A stretch of 64,000 bases of DNA from VFZN01 sp963709325. GTDB lineage: Bacteria > Acidobacteriota > Vicinamibacteria > Vicinamibacterales > UBA2999. Shown one piece after another: positions 36,068 to 45,260 of the stretch. Position numbers and translations under genes: made by a program. The DNA lies in assembly GCA_963709325.1 (NCBI GenBank), contig CAVPVV010000003.1, positions 2,480,001-2,544,000 on the forward strand, written 5' to 3'. The stretch's first letter is position 1. Every line of letters starts with the position of its first letter. Under the pieces are notes generated by a model. That model was not told the origin of the DNA, made no database searches, and saw only the letters and a program-made list of their open reading frames with translations.

Positions 36068-37033
36068 ATGCGGGCTCGATTAATCATCGCCATCCTCGCG
36101 ATCGTGATCGCTGCGACGTTGCCGGAATGCGCGCGGCGGAGCGCCCCGGCGCGGGAAGAGCGCGTTGACGCCGGCGGCGCCTCGCTCTATGCGCGCGAGA
36201 TCGGACGGGGCACGCCAATCATCGTCCTTCACGGCGGCCCCGACTTCGATAGCGGCTACCTGCTGCCCGATTTCGATCGCCTGGCGGATTCGTATCGCCT
36301 GATCTACTACGACCAGCGCGGACGCGGGCAGTCAGCAACCGGCGTGCGGCCGGAAGACGTCGGCCTGGCGTCGGACGTCGAGGACGTCGACAGGGTCCGG
36401 CAGCACTTCAAGCTGGATACGCCGACGCTCGTCGGACATTCCTGGGGCGCGGTGCTCGCACTCGAGTACGCCCTCCGGTATCCAGACCGTCTCTCCCGAT
36501 TGATCCTGATGAACCCCGCGCCCGCCTCGGCGAGCGATGTCGCGGTGCTGCGGAAGTTCCAGCAGGCCGCGCTGGGGCCCGAGATGGATCGGCAGCGCGC
36601 GATCCAGGCGAGTGATTCGTACAAGGCGGGAGATCCCGAAACGGTCGCGGCGCGCTACCGGATTCACTTCAAGCGGGCGCTGGCCCGAGAGAACGACTAC
36701 GAGCGGCTCATGGCGACGATGAAGGCCGGGTTCGTGCGCCAGGGAAGCGAAGGCATCCTCAAGGCCTGGGCCGTCGAGGACCGCCTGATGGTAGACAGCT
36801 GGCTGGCGCCGGGCTACGACCTGCTGCCGAAGCTGACGGCGCTGAAGATGCCCACACTCGTGATCTACGGCGACCACGACTTCATCCCGAGTGAGATCGT
36901 CAAGCACATCGTCGCGGCGATGCCGCAGGCACGGTACGTGACGCTGCCGGACTGCGGCCACTTCACGTACATGGAGTGCCCGGCCGGGGTGCGCAAGGCG
37001 CTCGACGACTTCTTCCGCGACGCGCCGCGCTGA
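36068..37033 (+). CDS. Alpha/beta-hydrolase, prolyl-iminopeptidase-like (exported or lipoprotein)
   Basis: 321 aa. The N-terminus (MRARLIIAILAIVIAATLPE then CARR) is a signal peptide whose Cys could be lipidated. The fold is complete: oxyanion loop IIVLHGGPDFDSGYL (HGGP is typical of prolyl iminopeptidases), RLIYYDQRGRGQSATG, nucleophile elbow LVGHSWGAVLALEYA (Ser), acid residue in LVIYGDHDFIP and catalytic His in LPDCGHFTYMECP. A helical cap lies between about 190 and 260. It has a strong Shine-Dalgarno (ctgaggaggtct). It probably cleaves N-terminal proline or a small ester or amide; specificity is not certain. Confidence 0.88.
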   Translation: MRARLIIAILAIVIAATLPECARRSAPAREERVDAGGASLYAREIGRGTPIIVLHGGPDFDSGYLLPDFDRLADSYRLIYYDQRGRGQSATGVRPEDVGLASDVEDVDRVRQHFKLDTPTLVGHSWGAVLALEYALRYPDRLSRLILMNPAPASASDVAVLRKFQQAALGPEMDRQRAIQASDSYKAGDPETVAARYRIHFKRALARENDYERLMATMKAGFVRQGSEGILKAWAVEDRLMVDSWLAPGYDLLPKLTALKMPTLVIYGDHDFIPSEIVKHIVAAMPQARYVTLPDCGHFTYMECPAGVRKALDDFFRDAPR

Positions 37034-37090
37034 CGCCGTGCCTCTCACGGCGCTCGCGCGACGGCCGCTGCAGGCCGACGCCTGCGCTGG

Positions 37091-37459
37091 TTATGTGGAC
37101 TTCTGCCCGGCCGGCTTGACGACGAACGCCTTCAGCGACGAGATGCGCTCGCCTTCGAAGCGGTAGACGTCGCAGAACTCGTAGGGGACGTTCTTCATCA
37201 CGAACGAGCCGCACGCCACCGCGGTGTCATCGTCGGCGACGATGCGATCCAGTTTGATCGTCGGAGTACCCGGATCCATGGACTTCAGCCATTCGCGAAT
37301 GGCTTGCTTGCCTTTCACGTTCGACTCACCCACCATCGACCACTCGACGTTCTCGGTACAGAGGCTCAGGAACGCCTCCATGTCGTTCCTGCTGAACGCG
37401 GCGTTGGCCTGCTCGACGATGCGCTTTTGGGTGCTGGCAACTGCGGTGCTGCTCATCAT
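37091..37459 (-). CDS. SnoaL-like / nuclear transport factor 2 family protein
   Basis: 122 aa, cytoplasmic. The small cone-shaped alpha+beta fold is evident: KRIVEQANAAFSRNDMEAFL, SLCTENVEWSMVGESNVKGK, AIREWLKSM, and FVMKNVPYEFCDVYRFEGER before ISSLKAFV. This pattern matches the SnoaL/ketosteroid-isomerase-like superfamily, whose members bind or isomerise small hydrophobic molecules or have no known reaction. It converges with the alpha/beta-hydrolase gene, leaving 57 bp. The start has cgaggagatga just upstream. Confidence 0.85.
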   Translation of the reverse strand: MMSSTAVASTQKRIVEQANAAFSRNDMEAFLSLCTENVEWSMVGESNVKGKQAIREWLKSMDPGTPTIKLDRIVADDDTAVACGSFVMKNVPYEFCDVYRFEGERISSLKAFVVKPAGQKST

Positions 37460-37637
37460 TCATCTCCTCGGAGAATAGGGAAGGGGTTACCCAGAATCGG
37501 ACGCCGTCCAGGTGATGCAACGCGAATGCCCGGCGGCTGCATTTCGTCTACAGCGTTTTCAGGACGACCGCGAAGGCGCGCCGAGCGGCCGCGGTTGGCG
37601 AGCTTCTGCCCGCCATACGCTCGTGGTCCGCGAGCGG

Positions 37638-38831
37638 TCAGGCCAAACCAAGAATCTTCCGCCGCGCCTGCTCGTCACACGGACCGAACGGTCCCTGGCC
37701 CGACGGATCCGGGAACCCGGTTGGGTCCTCCTTTATTCCCGCGAAGACACGCGCACGCCGTTGGTCCGCGGCTGGGCCGCCGGTCCAGACGAGCTCGGTC
37801 ATCCACGAGAGCACGTCGTGCAGCTGGCCGTAGAGGCGGTTGTGCTCGGCTCCATACGTCGGCAGCGCCTGTTCCCAGCCATCGCCGGCGGCAAGCGCGT
37901 TCGAGAGCAGCTCGACGTCCACCAGCGTCTTCGACAGGCCGCACCCCCAGCTCGGATCGGTCGCGGCTGCGGCATCGCCGATCAGCGCCAAGCCAGGCTT
38001 GACCGGTGACGTCACCCAGCGATCCGCGCCCTCGAACTCGGCGAGCGGCCCGGTCACCTCGACGCCCTCGAACCAGGCGGCTGGCGCCAGCGAGGCACGG
38101 CACGCGTCCAGGAACTCGGGGATCTTGGCCTTGCCACTGAGCTTGCGATCGCCCATCGCCCCAACGTAGGCGAAATACATTCGGACCCGTCCGCCGCCGA
38201 GCGGCGCCATGAACGACAAGATGCCAGGGCCGATCGAGATGTGGGTTCCGTCATCGGGGACAGAGGATCGCTCGACGAGAGCGCCGGCGAGACGAAGGCG
38301 TTCCGGATCCTTGTTGACTGTGAAGCCGGCCCAGTCCCTCATCTTCGAGAACCGGCCATCCGCGCCGACCACCAGCCGCGGCGTCTCGGTTCTGGTTCCA
38401 GCTTCGTCGGAATAGGTGACCGTCCACCGGCCGTTCTCCTCGGTTACGCCGTGGACCGTTGCGCCCCGCGTCACCGTAGCGCCGGCCTTGATGGCCCCGG
38501 CGATCAGTGCCTCCTGCAGGTCCGGGTGATACATGTTGAGCGACGCTTCCCGCGTCGGCGTCGTTTCGGGAAGCGGCCGATGTTCGGTCTGCGTGCCCAT
38601 CGCGTACATGTTGAAGTAGGGGACGCGATGGCCGCCGGCTGCGACCAGCGTGTCCACCAGGCCGAGGCGCCGCGCCGCCGCGACGCCCCACGGCAGCATG
38701 TTCTCGCCGCGGACCCGGTCCTTGAATCTGGTCTCCTTCTCGAGCACCAGCACGTCGATTCCGCGCCGGGCGAGGACCGTCGCGAGTGCCGCGCCGGCGA
38801 GCCCCCCACCGACAACCACCACGTCGCTCAT
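37638..38831 (-). CDS. FAD-dependent oxidoreductase (aromatic-ring monooxygenase-like)
   Basis: 397 aa from ATG 38831; ATG 38846 and 38909 are in frame upstream. The Rossmann start is SDVVVVGGGLAGAALATVLA (GxGxxG) with LEKETRF at the end of strand 2. The middle has ATVTRGATVHGV and LVVGADGRFSKMRDWAG (the DG motif binding both FAD and NAD(P)H in the p-hydroxybenzoate hydroxylase class). Late on it has KPGLALIGDAAAATDPSWGC (the GD motif binding FAD ribityl) followed by GLSKTLVDVELL. It belongs to the group A flavin monooxygenase / geranylgeranyl-reductase-like superfamily. The substrate is unknown and no pathway neighbours are seen. Confidence 0.9.
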   Translation of the reverse strand: MSDVVVVGGGLAGAALATVLARRGIDVLVLEKETRFKDRVRGENMLPWGVAAARRLGLVDTLVAAGGHRVPYFNMYAMGTQTEHRPLPETTPTREASLNMYHPDLQEALIAGAIKAGATVTRGATVHGVTEENGRWTVTYSDEAGTRTETPRLVVGADGRFSKMRDWAGFTVNKDPERLRLAGALVERSSVPDDGTHISIGPGILSFMAPLGGGRVRMYFAYVGAMGDRKLSGKAKIPEFLDACRASLAPAAWFEGVEVTGPLAEFEGADRWVTSPVKPGLALIGDAAAATDPSWGCGLSKTLVDVELLSNALAAGDGWEQALPTYGAEHNRLYGQLHDVLSWMTELVWTGGPAADQRRARVFAGIKEDPTGFPDPSGQGPFGPCDEQARRKILGLA

Positions 38832-38859
38832 CTTCGCCTCCTGCATTTCGAATTCGACG

Positions 38860-39000
38860 TCAGGATGCCGACCCGTAACTGCTCCCAGGCGAGCCGTTCG
38901 ACCCGGCACCGTCGTGATCTTCGCTGCCGATGCCGGGCAGGCCGATATTGAGAATGACGACGTCGGGATGCCTATACAGCGCGACCATCCGGCCGATCAG
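38860..39000 (-). pseudogene. Possible response-regulator receiver scrap
   Basis: On the minus strand one reads MVALYRHPDVVILNIGLPGI. It resembles the phosphorylation strand of a receiver domain ('.PDVV(I/L)LDIGLPG..G'), but with Asn where the Asp should be. No other receiver motifs are found in any frame. It is too short to be sure and I list it only as a possible fragment. Confidence 0.25.
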
Positions 39001-39209
39001 CCGAAGCGCGGGCGCCGCTCGCCGCAGTTCTCGCAGAACCAGACCGCGAGCTCGAGCCGGCGATTGACGGCAACGCCGGTCGCGAGCTTGAGAGCGGCGA
39101 CAGGTGCCGCTTTCGCAGTCGGCACCATCTCGGTATGGCAACGCGGGCAGGGCGGCGAGTTCGGGGACGGGCTGGTCAGGACACGCTTGAGCGTCGAGAT
39201 GAAGCGCAT
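38997..39209 (-). CDS. Small zinc-ribbon protein
   Basis: 70 aa, MRFISTLKRVLTSPSPNSPP followed by CPRCHTEMVPTAK and, near the end, FCENCGERRPRFG. The two CxxC pairs about 35 residues apart would bind one zinc, as in rubredoxin-like ribbons. The hydrophobic middle (APVAALKLATGVAVNRRLEL) is moderate. Its 5' side faces the AT-rich palindrome. The family is unknown to me. The paired cysteines make it a better gene candidate than other small frames here. Confidence 0.5.
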   Translation of the reverse strand: MRFISTLKRVLTSPSPNSPPCPRCHTEMVPTAKAAPVAALKLATGVAVNRRLELAVWFCENCGERRPRFG

Positions 39210-39328
39210 TAACAGATGCCTCTAGTCAGGAGCTCGGCCGAGAGAGGGGATCGCGCTGATCGATGTACGACAAGCCGAAATTGGTTGCAAGCTGAGCCGC
39301 AGGGGGTGGGTGGGGAGGCACCGCGCCC

Positions 39329-39594
39329 CCATTGGCGATTGAAGAGTGATGATTGACGACTTATTGATGATTCACGATTGAGGGATTGCGCAATTCAATT
39401 GGTGATCGTGGCAATGGCGATTGATGGGATTGGACAAATGACGATTGCCGATTGCAGACGCGCGACGATCAATCTCCAATCGAGATTTCCGCAATCGTCA
39501 ATGATTCAATGCGCCAATCATCAATCGAATGACGCAGTTCCCCAATCGTAAATCCCCAATAAATCGTCAATCGTCAGACATCAATCGCCAATGG
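39329..39594. repeat. 266-bp AT-richer imperfect palindrome of GATTG / CAATC heptad-like repeats
   Basis: The ends are a perfect 14-bp inverted repeat, ccattggcgattga (39329-39342) and its complement (39581-39594). In the left half nearly every unit reads GATTGnn or ATTGnn (GATTGAA, GATTGAC, ATTGATG, GATTGAG, GATTGCG, GATTGGA, GATTGCC). In the right half the same units run as CAATCnn. The halves pair in exact register for at least the outer 48 bases: 39352-39376 matches 39547-39571 at 21 of 25 positions, and the next 40 match at about 29. Only the inner part needs gaps. The right end supplies the last codons (Ile-Gly-Asp-stop) of the LOG-family gene. Transcription across it would give one long hairpin. 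It encodes nothing. Confidence 0.85.
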
Positions 39595-40087
39595 ACAGTC
39601 GACGCGCGAACCGCTCGATCATCTGGACAGCATCCTCCACGGTCGCGGCAACGTAGAGTGCGTCGCCGCCGAGAGAGCGCCAGAACTGCTCGCCGACAGC
39701 CGCCGGTGCGATCAGGATCGTCGGGCGGCCGGCCTTGAGTGCCAGCGCGACCTCGGATGCGGTGCCCGCGCTCATGCCGCACACGCACATCACGTCGCTG
39801 GTGAGCACGTTGATGAAATTCCGCGCTTCGCCGAGGCCCGTGACGATTCGGATCTCGGCGTCCGGTGTCGCGCCGTCGGGCGTGCTGTCTGGCAGAACGC
39901 CAATCGTGAGGCCGTCGCGCTGCCGCGCACCGCGGAGCGCCGCCTCCATCACTCCAATCGGGTGGCCGCCGGTCAGCGCCACCCAGCCACGCTCGGCGAC
40001 CGCTTCGCCGAGCCGCTCCGCGTTGGCGCAGTCCTCGGCGGTCGCGGTCGCGCCGGGGCCCATGATGCCGACGATGATGCGGGGCAT
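39581..40087 (-). CDS. LOG-family / TIGR00725-type Rossmann protein
   Basis: 168 aa, beginning MPRIIVGIMGPGATATAEDC. It has the fold of lysine-decarboxylase-like (LOG) proteins: GWVALTGGHPIGVMEAALRG (GG.GxMxA region), LTIGVLPDSTPDGA, GEARNFINVLTSDVMCVCGM and SAGTASEVALALKAGRPTIL (the PGGxGTxxE-like site in the variant form SAGTASE). Relatives are molybdenum-cofactor carriers or nucleotide-binding proteins; true LOG enzymes cleave cytokinin monophosphates. With SAGTASE in place of PGGxGTxxE, I would not call it a cytokinin enzyme. Its last four codons, including the stop, lie in the terminal repeat of the palindrome. Confidence 0.82.
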   Translation of the reverse strand: MPRIIVGIMGPGATATAEDCANAERLGEAVAERGWVALTGGHPIGVMEAALRGARQRDGLTIGVLPDSTPDGATPDAEIRIVTGLGEARNFINVLTSDVMCVCGMSAGTASEVALALKAGRPTILIAPAAVGEQFWRSLGGDALYVAATVEDAVQMIERFARRLSIGD

Positions 40088-40142
40088 GAGAGCGATCGTA
40101 ACTCCCGCGTGGACTACACTGCCGCCACATCGGAGGCCCTCA

Positions 40143-41759
40143 TGCGGCATTCGCTCCCCGCGGCCACGCTCATCATCCTGCTGGCGGCCATTCACATCGC
40201 GGCGCAGGCGTTCCCTCCGGGCTACGTCGATCCGGCGCCGATTCTCGCGGCGGCGGCCCAGGAGATCGGCGAGGCAAACTTCCGCTGCGTGACCTTCTCC
40301 GGCACCGGATACGGCGCCGCCGTCGGTCAGACGTTCGAGAACGCCGTCAACATCGACTGGCCGCGCATCGACGCGCTCAACAACTACACGCGGACGATCA
40401 ACTGGGAGGCGGGCACCAGCGTCGAGACGTTCGACCGCAAGCCCGGGCTCAATCCGGCGTCCTGGAAGTACGGCCTCGGCTGGCAGGACGGCACGCCGAC
40501 GCAGAAGGCGCTGCGCCAGACGCACATCGTCAACGGCAAGAACGCCTGGCACATCGATGGCGATGGCGCGCCGGTTGCCGTGCCGCCCGAGCTCGCGGAG
40601 CTCTATCAGCTCGATTTGTGGCTGAACCCGCCCGGCTTCCTCAAAGCGGCCCGCATGCCGGGCGCGAACCCGGTCGCCTTGTGGCGCTGGGAGCAGATCG
40701 AGAAGGGCCGCGACGGCAACGTTGTCTCGCCGGAGAAGGTTCACGTGGTGGCGATCACGATGTTCGGCAAGTACCGCGTCGACGCGACGATCAACTCGAA
40801 CAACCAGATCACGCGCATCAAGACGACAGTGAGCGAGCCCGCGCTCGGCGACTTCAACATCGAGCACGAATCGACCGAGCAGATGCCGTTCGGCAACGTG
40901 AAGTGGCCGATCGCGTGGCACTCGCACCACGGCTGGGACGACAACTGGCAGTTCTACCGCCAGAGCACCGGACACAACGGTTACGGCGGCAAGTTCCCGA
41001 CCGTGCGGCCCAATGACTGCGGTCAACCAGTTCCCGTGCCGCCTGTCGTCGCAGAGCGCCACGTTCGATCCACCGCCGGTCGGCGTGGAGAAGATGGCCG
41101 ACGGCGTCTACCTGCTGGGCGGCGGCCCGGCGAACAGCTACATGGTGGAGTTCGCGAGCTTCGTCGCGGTATTCGAGGCGCCAACGAACGAGGAGCGCAG
41201 CCTGGCGGTGATCGAGGCGATCGCGAAGCTGGCGCCGGGCAAGCCGATTCGCTGGCTGATCACGTCGCACCCGCACTTCGACCACATCGGCGGCCTGCGC
41301 ACGTATCTCCACATCGGCTCGACGATCGTGACGCACATGAAGAACCTCGCGTTCCTGAATCGCGACGTGCTGAACTACGAGCCGCGCACGATGAAGCCGG
41401 ACATCGTATCGAAGTGGCCGCCGACGGAGGTGTCGGAGGGCTACAACTACGAGGCGGTGCAGGAGAGCTACGCCATCACCGACAACCGCCGCATCCTGCG
41501 CGTCTACTACGTGCAGCCGCTGCGGCACGTCGAGGGCATGCTGATGGCGTGGCTGCCGGCCGAGCGGATCGCGTTCGAGGCAGACCTGTTCGACACGCAC
41601 GAGCCGCCGCGGGCCGCGCAGCTGGCGTCGATGCGGACGATGGCGACGCAGGTGGAACGCATGAAGCTCGATGTCGCGACGCTGGCGCCGGTCCACGGCA
41701 GGCCGGTGCCGTGGAGCACGTTCGAGGCAGCCCTCAAGGCGCTGTCGCCTAGTCAGTAG
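40143..41759 (+). pseudogene. Exported MBL-fold metallo-hydrolase, one frameshift
   Basis: About 537 aa when joined. ATG 40143 follows ggaggccctc and begins a signal peptide (MRHSLPAATLIILLAAIHIA). The first 300 residues form a beta-rich N-terminal region (GDFNIEHESTEQMPFGNVKW, IAWHSHHGWDDNWQFYRQST). After a +1 shift near 41050 the metallo-beta-lactamase domain follows in the next frame: GVYLLGGGPANSYMVEFASF, LITSHPHFDHIGGLRTYLHI (HxHxDH zinc motif), and later LRHVEGMLMAWLPAERIAFE, EADLFDTHEPP and VHGRPVPW. The break is a single base and both sides are well conserved, so sequencing error or a very recent mutation is likely. Confidence 0.88.
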
Positions 41760-41906
41760 CTCGAGCGGCTTGGTTGCGGCGCGATCCCGCGGCTGGTTGT
41801 GCGGGCCGGGCGAGCCTCATCGTCTCCGCCACCCCGCGGACAGGGCCGGTCAAACACGCCTCTGCGCCCCACAAGCAATGAGGCAACTCGCCTGCATTCG
41901 TTAGCT

Positions 41907-41940
41907 CAAACATGCCCAGTGGTCCGCGCCGGCGTGTTTG
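41907..41940. terminator. Candidate bidirectional hairpin between convergent genes
   Basis: caaacatgcc (41907-41916) can pair with ggcgtgtttg (41931-41940), ten pairs including one G-U, across a 14-base loop. It lies between the convergent MBL-fold gene and the ADOP permease and ends in ttt on one side and aaa on the other. It is a weak but sensible terminator candidate. The rest of 41760-42030 holds nothing I recognise. Confidence 0.4.
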
Positions 41941-42030
41941 TCTGTGATCTGAGGCGGCCGTGTCCGAGGGGAATGGCGGACACGATGAGGCCCGCCCGGC
42001 TCGGCTGTCGATTGCACGCGCTGCCCGCGC

Positions 42031-44808
42031 TCACGGCTCGGACAGCACCTCCACCGGATCCACCCTCGCCGCTCGCCGCGCTGGCCCGACGCACGCGAGC
42101 AGCGCGACGCCGCCTGTGCCGAGCGCTACTGATGCGAGGAGCACCGGATCCGTCGGCTGCACACCGTAGAGCAGCCCCTTCAGCGCTCCCGCGGTCGCCA
42201 GCGCGCCGCCGATGCCGAGCAGGAGGCCGGCGCCGATCAGCAGCGCGCCCTCGGCGAGGACCAGCCTGAAGATCGCGCCGACGGTGCTGCCGAGCGCCAT
42301 CCGGATGCCGATCTCGCGGGTGCGGCGGGCGACGAGGTGCGCGAGCACGCCGTAGAGGCCGAGCATCGACAGGAACAGCGCCGTCACCGCGAACATCGCC
42401 GCCAGGCTCATCGCCAGCCGCTGCGACATCAGCGACCGAGCCGTCCGCTCGGTCATCGTCTGGATGTCCGAGAGCGGGAGATCGGGATCGATCTCGACCA
42501 GGGCAGAGCGCACAGCACGTACCACGGCGGCGGGATCGCCCGCCGAGCGGATCGCGAGCCAGCGCAGCCGCCCCATCGGCGGCGCCTGCGGGTGCGGAAA
42601 GTACGCGGTGCCGATGGCGTCGATGTTCGCCGCCAGGCCCTCGAAGCGAACGTTGCGGACGACGCCTACGACCGTGAAGGGTCCCGCGTCGCCGCGCATG
42701 ATCGCCTGGCCGATCGGGTCACCGGTTGGCCACAAGCGCCGGGCCAGCGCTTCGTCAACGATCGCGACCTTCCCGGTGTCCTCGCGATCGCGCGTGTCGA
42801 ACCCCCGGCCCCGGACGAGCGGCGTCGACATGGCCTCGAAGTAGCCGGGCGTAATGGTGATGACCGTCGGCACGAGCGGCGCCTGGCCGTCGGTGGACTG
42901 GCCCACCGCGGAAACGGTGGAGGGGCTCTCGTAGCCGCTCAGCGCGATGTTCGACGTGAGCCCGACCGCTGAGACGCCCGGGATGATGGCAACGCGATCT
43001 CGGATCCTGTCGAGCAGCGCCGCGAGCGCATGCTGGTCGGCATAACGCGACGGCGGCGGAAACACTGTTGCAGTGACGACACCGGTGGCCGTGAATCCCC
43101 CATCCACCTGCAGCAGCCGCTGGAAACTGGTGAGCAGTAGCGTGCCGGCAATCAGCAGCACCACCGAAAGCGCGACCTGAGCGACCGCCAGCCCGCGCCG
43201 CAGCACGCGCGTGCGGCGTCCGGCCGTGCCCGATCGGCTGCCATCCACCAGCGACCGGTTGATGGTCACGTCTCCAAGCACCGAAGCCGGCATCGCTCCG
43301 ATGATCAGCGCGACGGCGATCGTCGTCAGGGCGACGACGCCGACGGTCTCAGCGTCGAGTCTCACGCCGCCGGCGTTCGGCAGGTCTTTCAGGCCCGCCC
43401 ATGCCAGGCCACGCAGGATCGCCGTGGCCACGGCCAGACCCGCGACGCCGCCGAGCACCGCCGGAACCAGTGCTTCGATCATCAGCTGACGCGTCACCTG
43501 CAAGCGGCTGGCGCCAAGCGCAAGCCGAGTCGCCAGCTCGCGGCGCCGTGCGCTGGCACGTGCCAGCGAGAGGTTGGCAATGTTGATCGCGCCGATCAGC
43601 AGCACGAATCCGGCGCCACCCCACAGCAGGTAGAGCGTCCTGCGAACGCGCTTCGTCAGCGCCTCCTGCAGCGGCAGCACGCTCGTGTACATGCCGAGCT
43701 CGTCGTAGCGGAACTGCGGGAAGCGACGCCCGTATTCAGCGCGTAGCGCGTTCGCCTGCTCGCGCACCTGCTGCAGCGTCGCACCGGGCTTCAGGCGTCC
43801 GATCTGCGTGAATCCGTATCGCGTTCGCGCCGCATCGGTGCGCTGCTCGGGCGTGAAGATCATCGGGATGAAGAACTGCACGCCCTGCCGCGGTCCGGCG
43901 TGCCCGTCTTCGCCAGCGTCGAAGAACGAGAATCCAGGCGCCATCACGCCGACGACGGTATAGCGTTCGCCGGTCCAACCGAGGCGGATGGTCTGGCCGA
44001 TCGCCGCGGCGCTGCTGCCGTAGAGCGTCCGCGACAGGCCGTCGGTCAGGACGACGACGTGCTCGGCACCGGTTTCAGCGTCGGCGTCTGAGAAGGGCCG
44101 GCCGATCGCAGGTTGAACGCGGAGCAGCCTGAACAGCGACGGCGTCACGCGCATGCCGCGCAGCTCCTGCGGGAGGCCGTCGAGCGCCAGCGTGTCGAAC
44201 CAGTAGGTGAAGAGCGCCATCTCCTCGAGGCCGGTCAGCGCCTCGCGGCGATCGAAATAGGACGGCGCGTCGTTGGCGAGGATGTCGTTCGGCGTGATGG
44301 TCGGGTAGACGTCACCAATGCCGACGATGCGATCGGACTCCGGCACCGGAAGCGGGCGAAGGATCACCGCGTTGACGACAGTGAAGATCGCGGCGTTGGC
44401 ACCGAGGCAGACGGCAAGCGTGAGGATGACAGTGGCGGCAAATCCGCGCTCGTGCGTGAGCAGACGCAAACCCGCATGAACGTCGCGGAGGAGTCCCGCG
44501 GTGAGCGCCTGGCGGACGCTGCTGACGAGGCCTTTCATTCCCTGACGAGGAAGCGGCGGACGCGCGTGCTCGGCCAGGCGCACTGCGAGCGGCTCCCGCG
44601 CGATCAGGTCTTCCGCCAGCGCCTGTGGCGTCGGAACGTGACGCTGCAGTTCGCGCCAGGCTTCGTCTTCGGCGAACCCGTCGGCCCGAAGCCCGTCGTA
44701 GATCTCGGCCAGCTGCGCGCCCCACTCGTTGACGATCTTCTGCCGCCGCTCCGGCGCGAGGTCGAGTGATGCGATGCGTTCAGCGACGAGTGTGCGGAAG
44801 TCGGGCAC
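42031..44808 (-). CDS. ADOP-type (MacB/FtsX-like) ABC transporter permease
   Basis: 925 aa, intact. GTG 44808 has gaggggttgaact upstream. An N-terminal permease-prefix domain (MPDFRTLVAERIASLDLAPE, GFAEDEAWRELQRHVPTPQA) precedes two MacB-PCD plus FtsX halves. First membrane helix: FAATVILTLAVCLGANAAIF. Central FtsX block: LLIGAINIANLSLARASARR. Second half: LFLSMLGLYGVLAHLVARRT and a C-terminal LLACVGPARRAARVDPVEVL. Eight membrane segments are expected. No ATPase gene is adjacent, as usual for these 'orphan' permeases. It is 101 bp downstream of padR on the same strand and probably under its control. A macrolide- or lipoprotein-type efflux role is inferred from MacB only. Confidence 0.93.
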   Translation of the reverse strand: MPDFRTLVAERIASLDLAPERRQKIVNEWGAQLAEIYDGLRADGFAEDEAWRELQRHVPTPQALAEDLIAREPLAVRLAEHARPPLPRQGMKGLVSSVRQALTAGLLRDVHAGLRLLTHERGFAATVILTLAVCLGANAAIFTVVNAVILRPLPVPESDRIVGIGDVYPTITPNDILANDAPSYFDRREALTGLEEMALFTYWFDTLALDGLPQELRGMRVTPSLFRLLRVQPAIGRPFSDADAETGAEHVVVLTDGLSRTLYGSSAAAIGQTIRLGWTGERYTVVGVMAPGFSFFDAGEDGHAGPRQGVQFFIPMIFTPEQRTDAARTRYGFTQIGRLKPGATLQQVREQANALRAEYGRRFPQFRYDELGMYTSVLPLQEALTKRVRRTLYLLWGGAGFVLLIGAINIANLSLARASARRRELATRLALGASRLQVTRQLMIEALVPAVLGGVAGLAVATAILRGLAWAGLKDLPNAGGVRLDAETVGVVALTTIAVALIIGAMPASVLGDVTINRSLVDGSRSGTAGRRTRVLRRGLAVAQVALSVVLLIAGTLLLTSFQRLLQVDGGFTATGVVTATVFPPPSRYADQHALAALLDRIRDRVAIIPGVSAVGLTSNIALSGYESPSTVSAVGQSTDGQAPLVPTVITITPGYFEAMSTPLVRGRGFDTRDREDTGKVAIVDEALARRLWPTGDPIGQAIMRGDAGPFTVVGVVRNVRFEGLAANIDAIGTAYFPHPQAPPMGRLRWLAIRSAGDPAAVVRAVRSALVEIDPDLPLSDIQTMTERTARSLMSQRLAMSLAAMFAVTALFLSMLGLYGVLAHLVARRTREIGIRMALGSTVGAIFRLVLAEGALLIGAGLLLGIGGALATAGALKGLLYGVQPTDPVLLASVALGTGGVALLACVGPARRAARVDPVEVLSEP

Positions 44809-44909
44809 AGTTCAACCCCTCAATTCACTTGAGTGGAGTGTCCGTCAGATCGCTGATGCGACCGGAACCGGCACGACCCGAGGAAGTTCGAGCAGATGGC
44901 ATGCGCGAC

Positions 44910-45260
44910 TCAAGGGAGATGTGGGGTTAGTCCCGCGGCCTGCTTGACGGCCTGCATGAAGGCGCTCCAGCTCTTGCGGCGCTCGGCGAGGACGCGGCGT
45001 CCTTCCGGCGTCAGGCGATAGTAGCGGCGGCGCTGCTGGCCGGACTTCTCGACCCACCGGCCGGCGATGAGGCCGCGGCCTTCCAGCTTGTAGAGAATCG
45101 GGTAGAGCGAGGCGGCGTGGAACGAGACCGCGCCGTCAGCACGGGCAGCGATCTGCTGCGCGATCTCGTAGCCGTGGCGGGCCCGCTCCTCGAGCTGGGC
45201 GAGGACCAGCAGCTCGGCAGTGCCTTTCTTCAGCGCAGCGTCGGTCTGGCGATCAGCCAT
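44910..45260 (-). CDS. padR: PadR-family transcriptional regulator
   Basis: 116 aa from ATG 45260. Winged-helix pattern of PadR: LKKGTAELLVLAQLEERARH, GYEIAQQIAARADGAVSFHA, ASLYPILYKLEGRGLIAGRW and RRRYYRLTPEGRRVLAERRK. The short C-terminal helix used for dimerisation follows (WSAFMQAVKQAAGL). These regulators usually repress the permease gene that follows them, here the ADOP gene 101 bp on. The start codon overlaps one arm of an inverted repeat (45260-45289), so self-repression is plausible. Confidence 0.95.
   Translation of the reverse strand: MADRQTDAALKKGTAELLVLAQLEERARHGYEIAQQIAARADGAVSFHAASLYPILYKLEGRGLIAGRWVEKSGQQRRRYYRLTPEGRRVLAERRKSWSAFMQAVKQAAGLTPHLP

Noticed and set aside
39329..39594. 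CRISPR array reading of the GATTG/CAATC repeat
   Set aside because: Units are 7-8 bases with no constant repeat and no spacers of uniform length, and there are no cas genes in the window.
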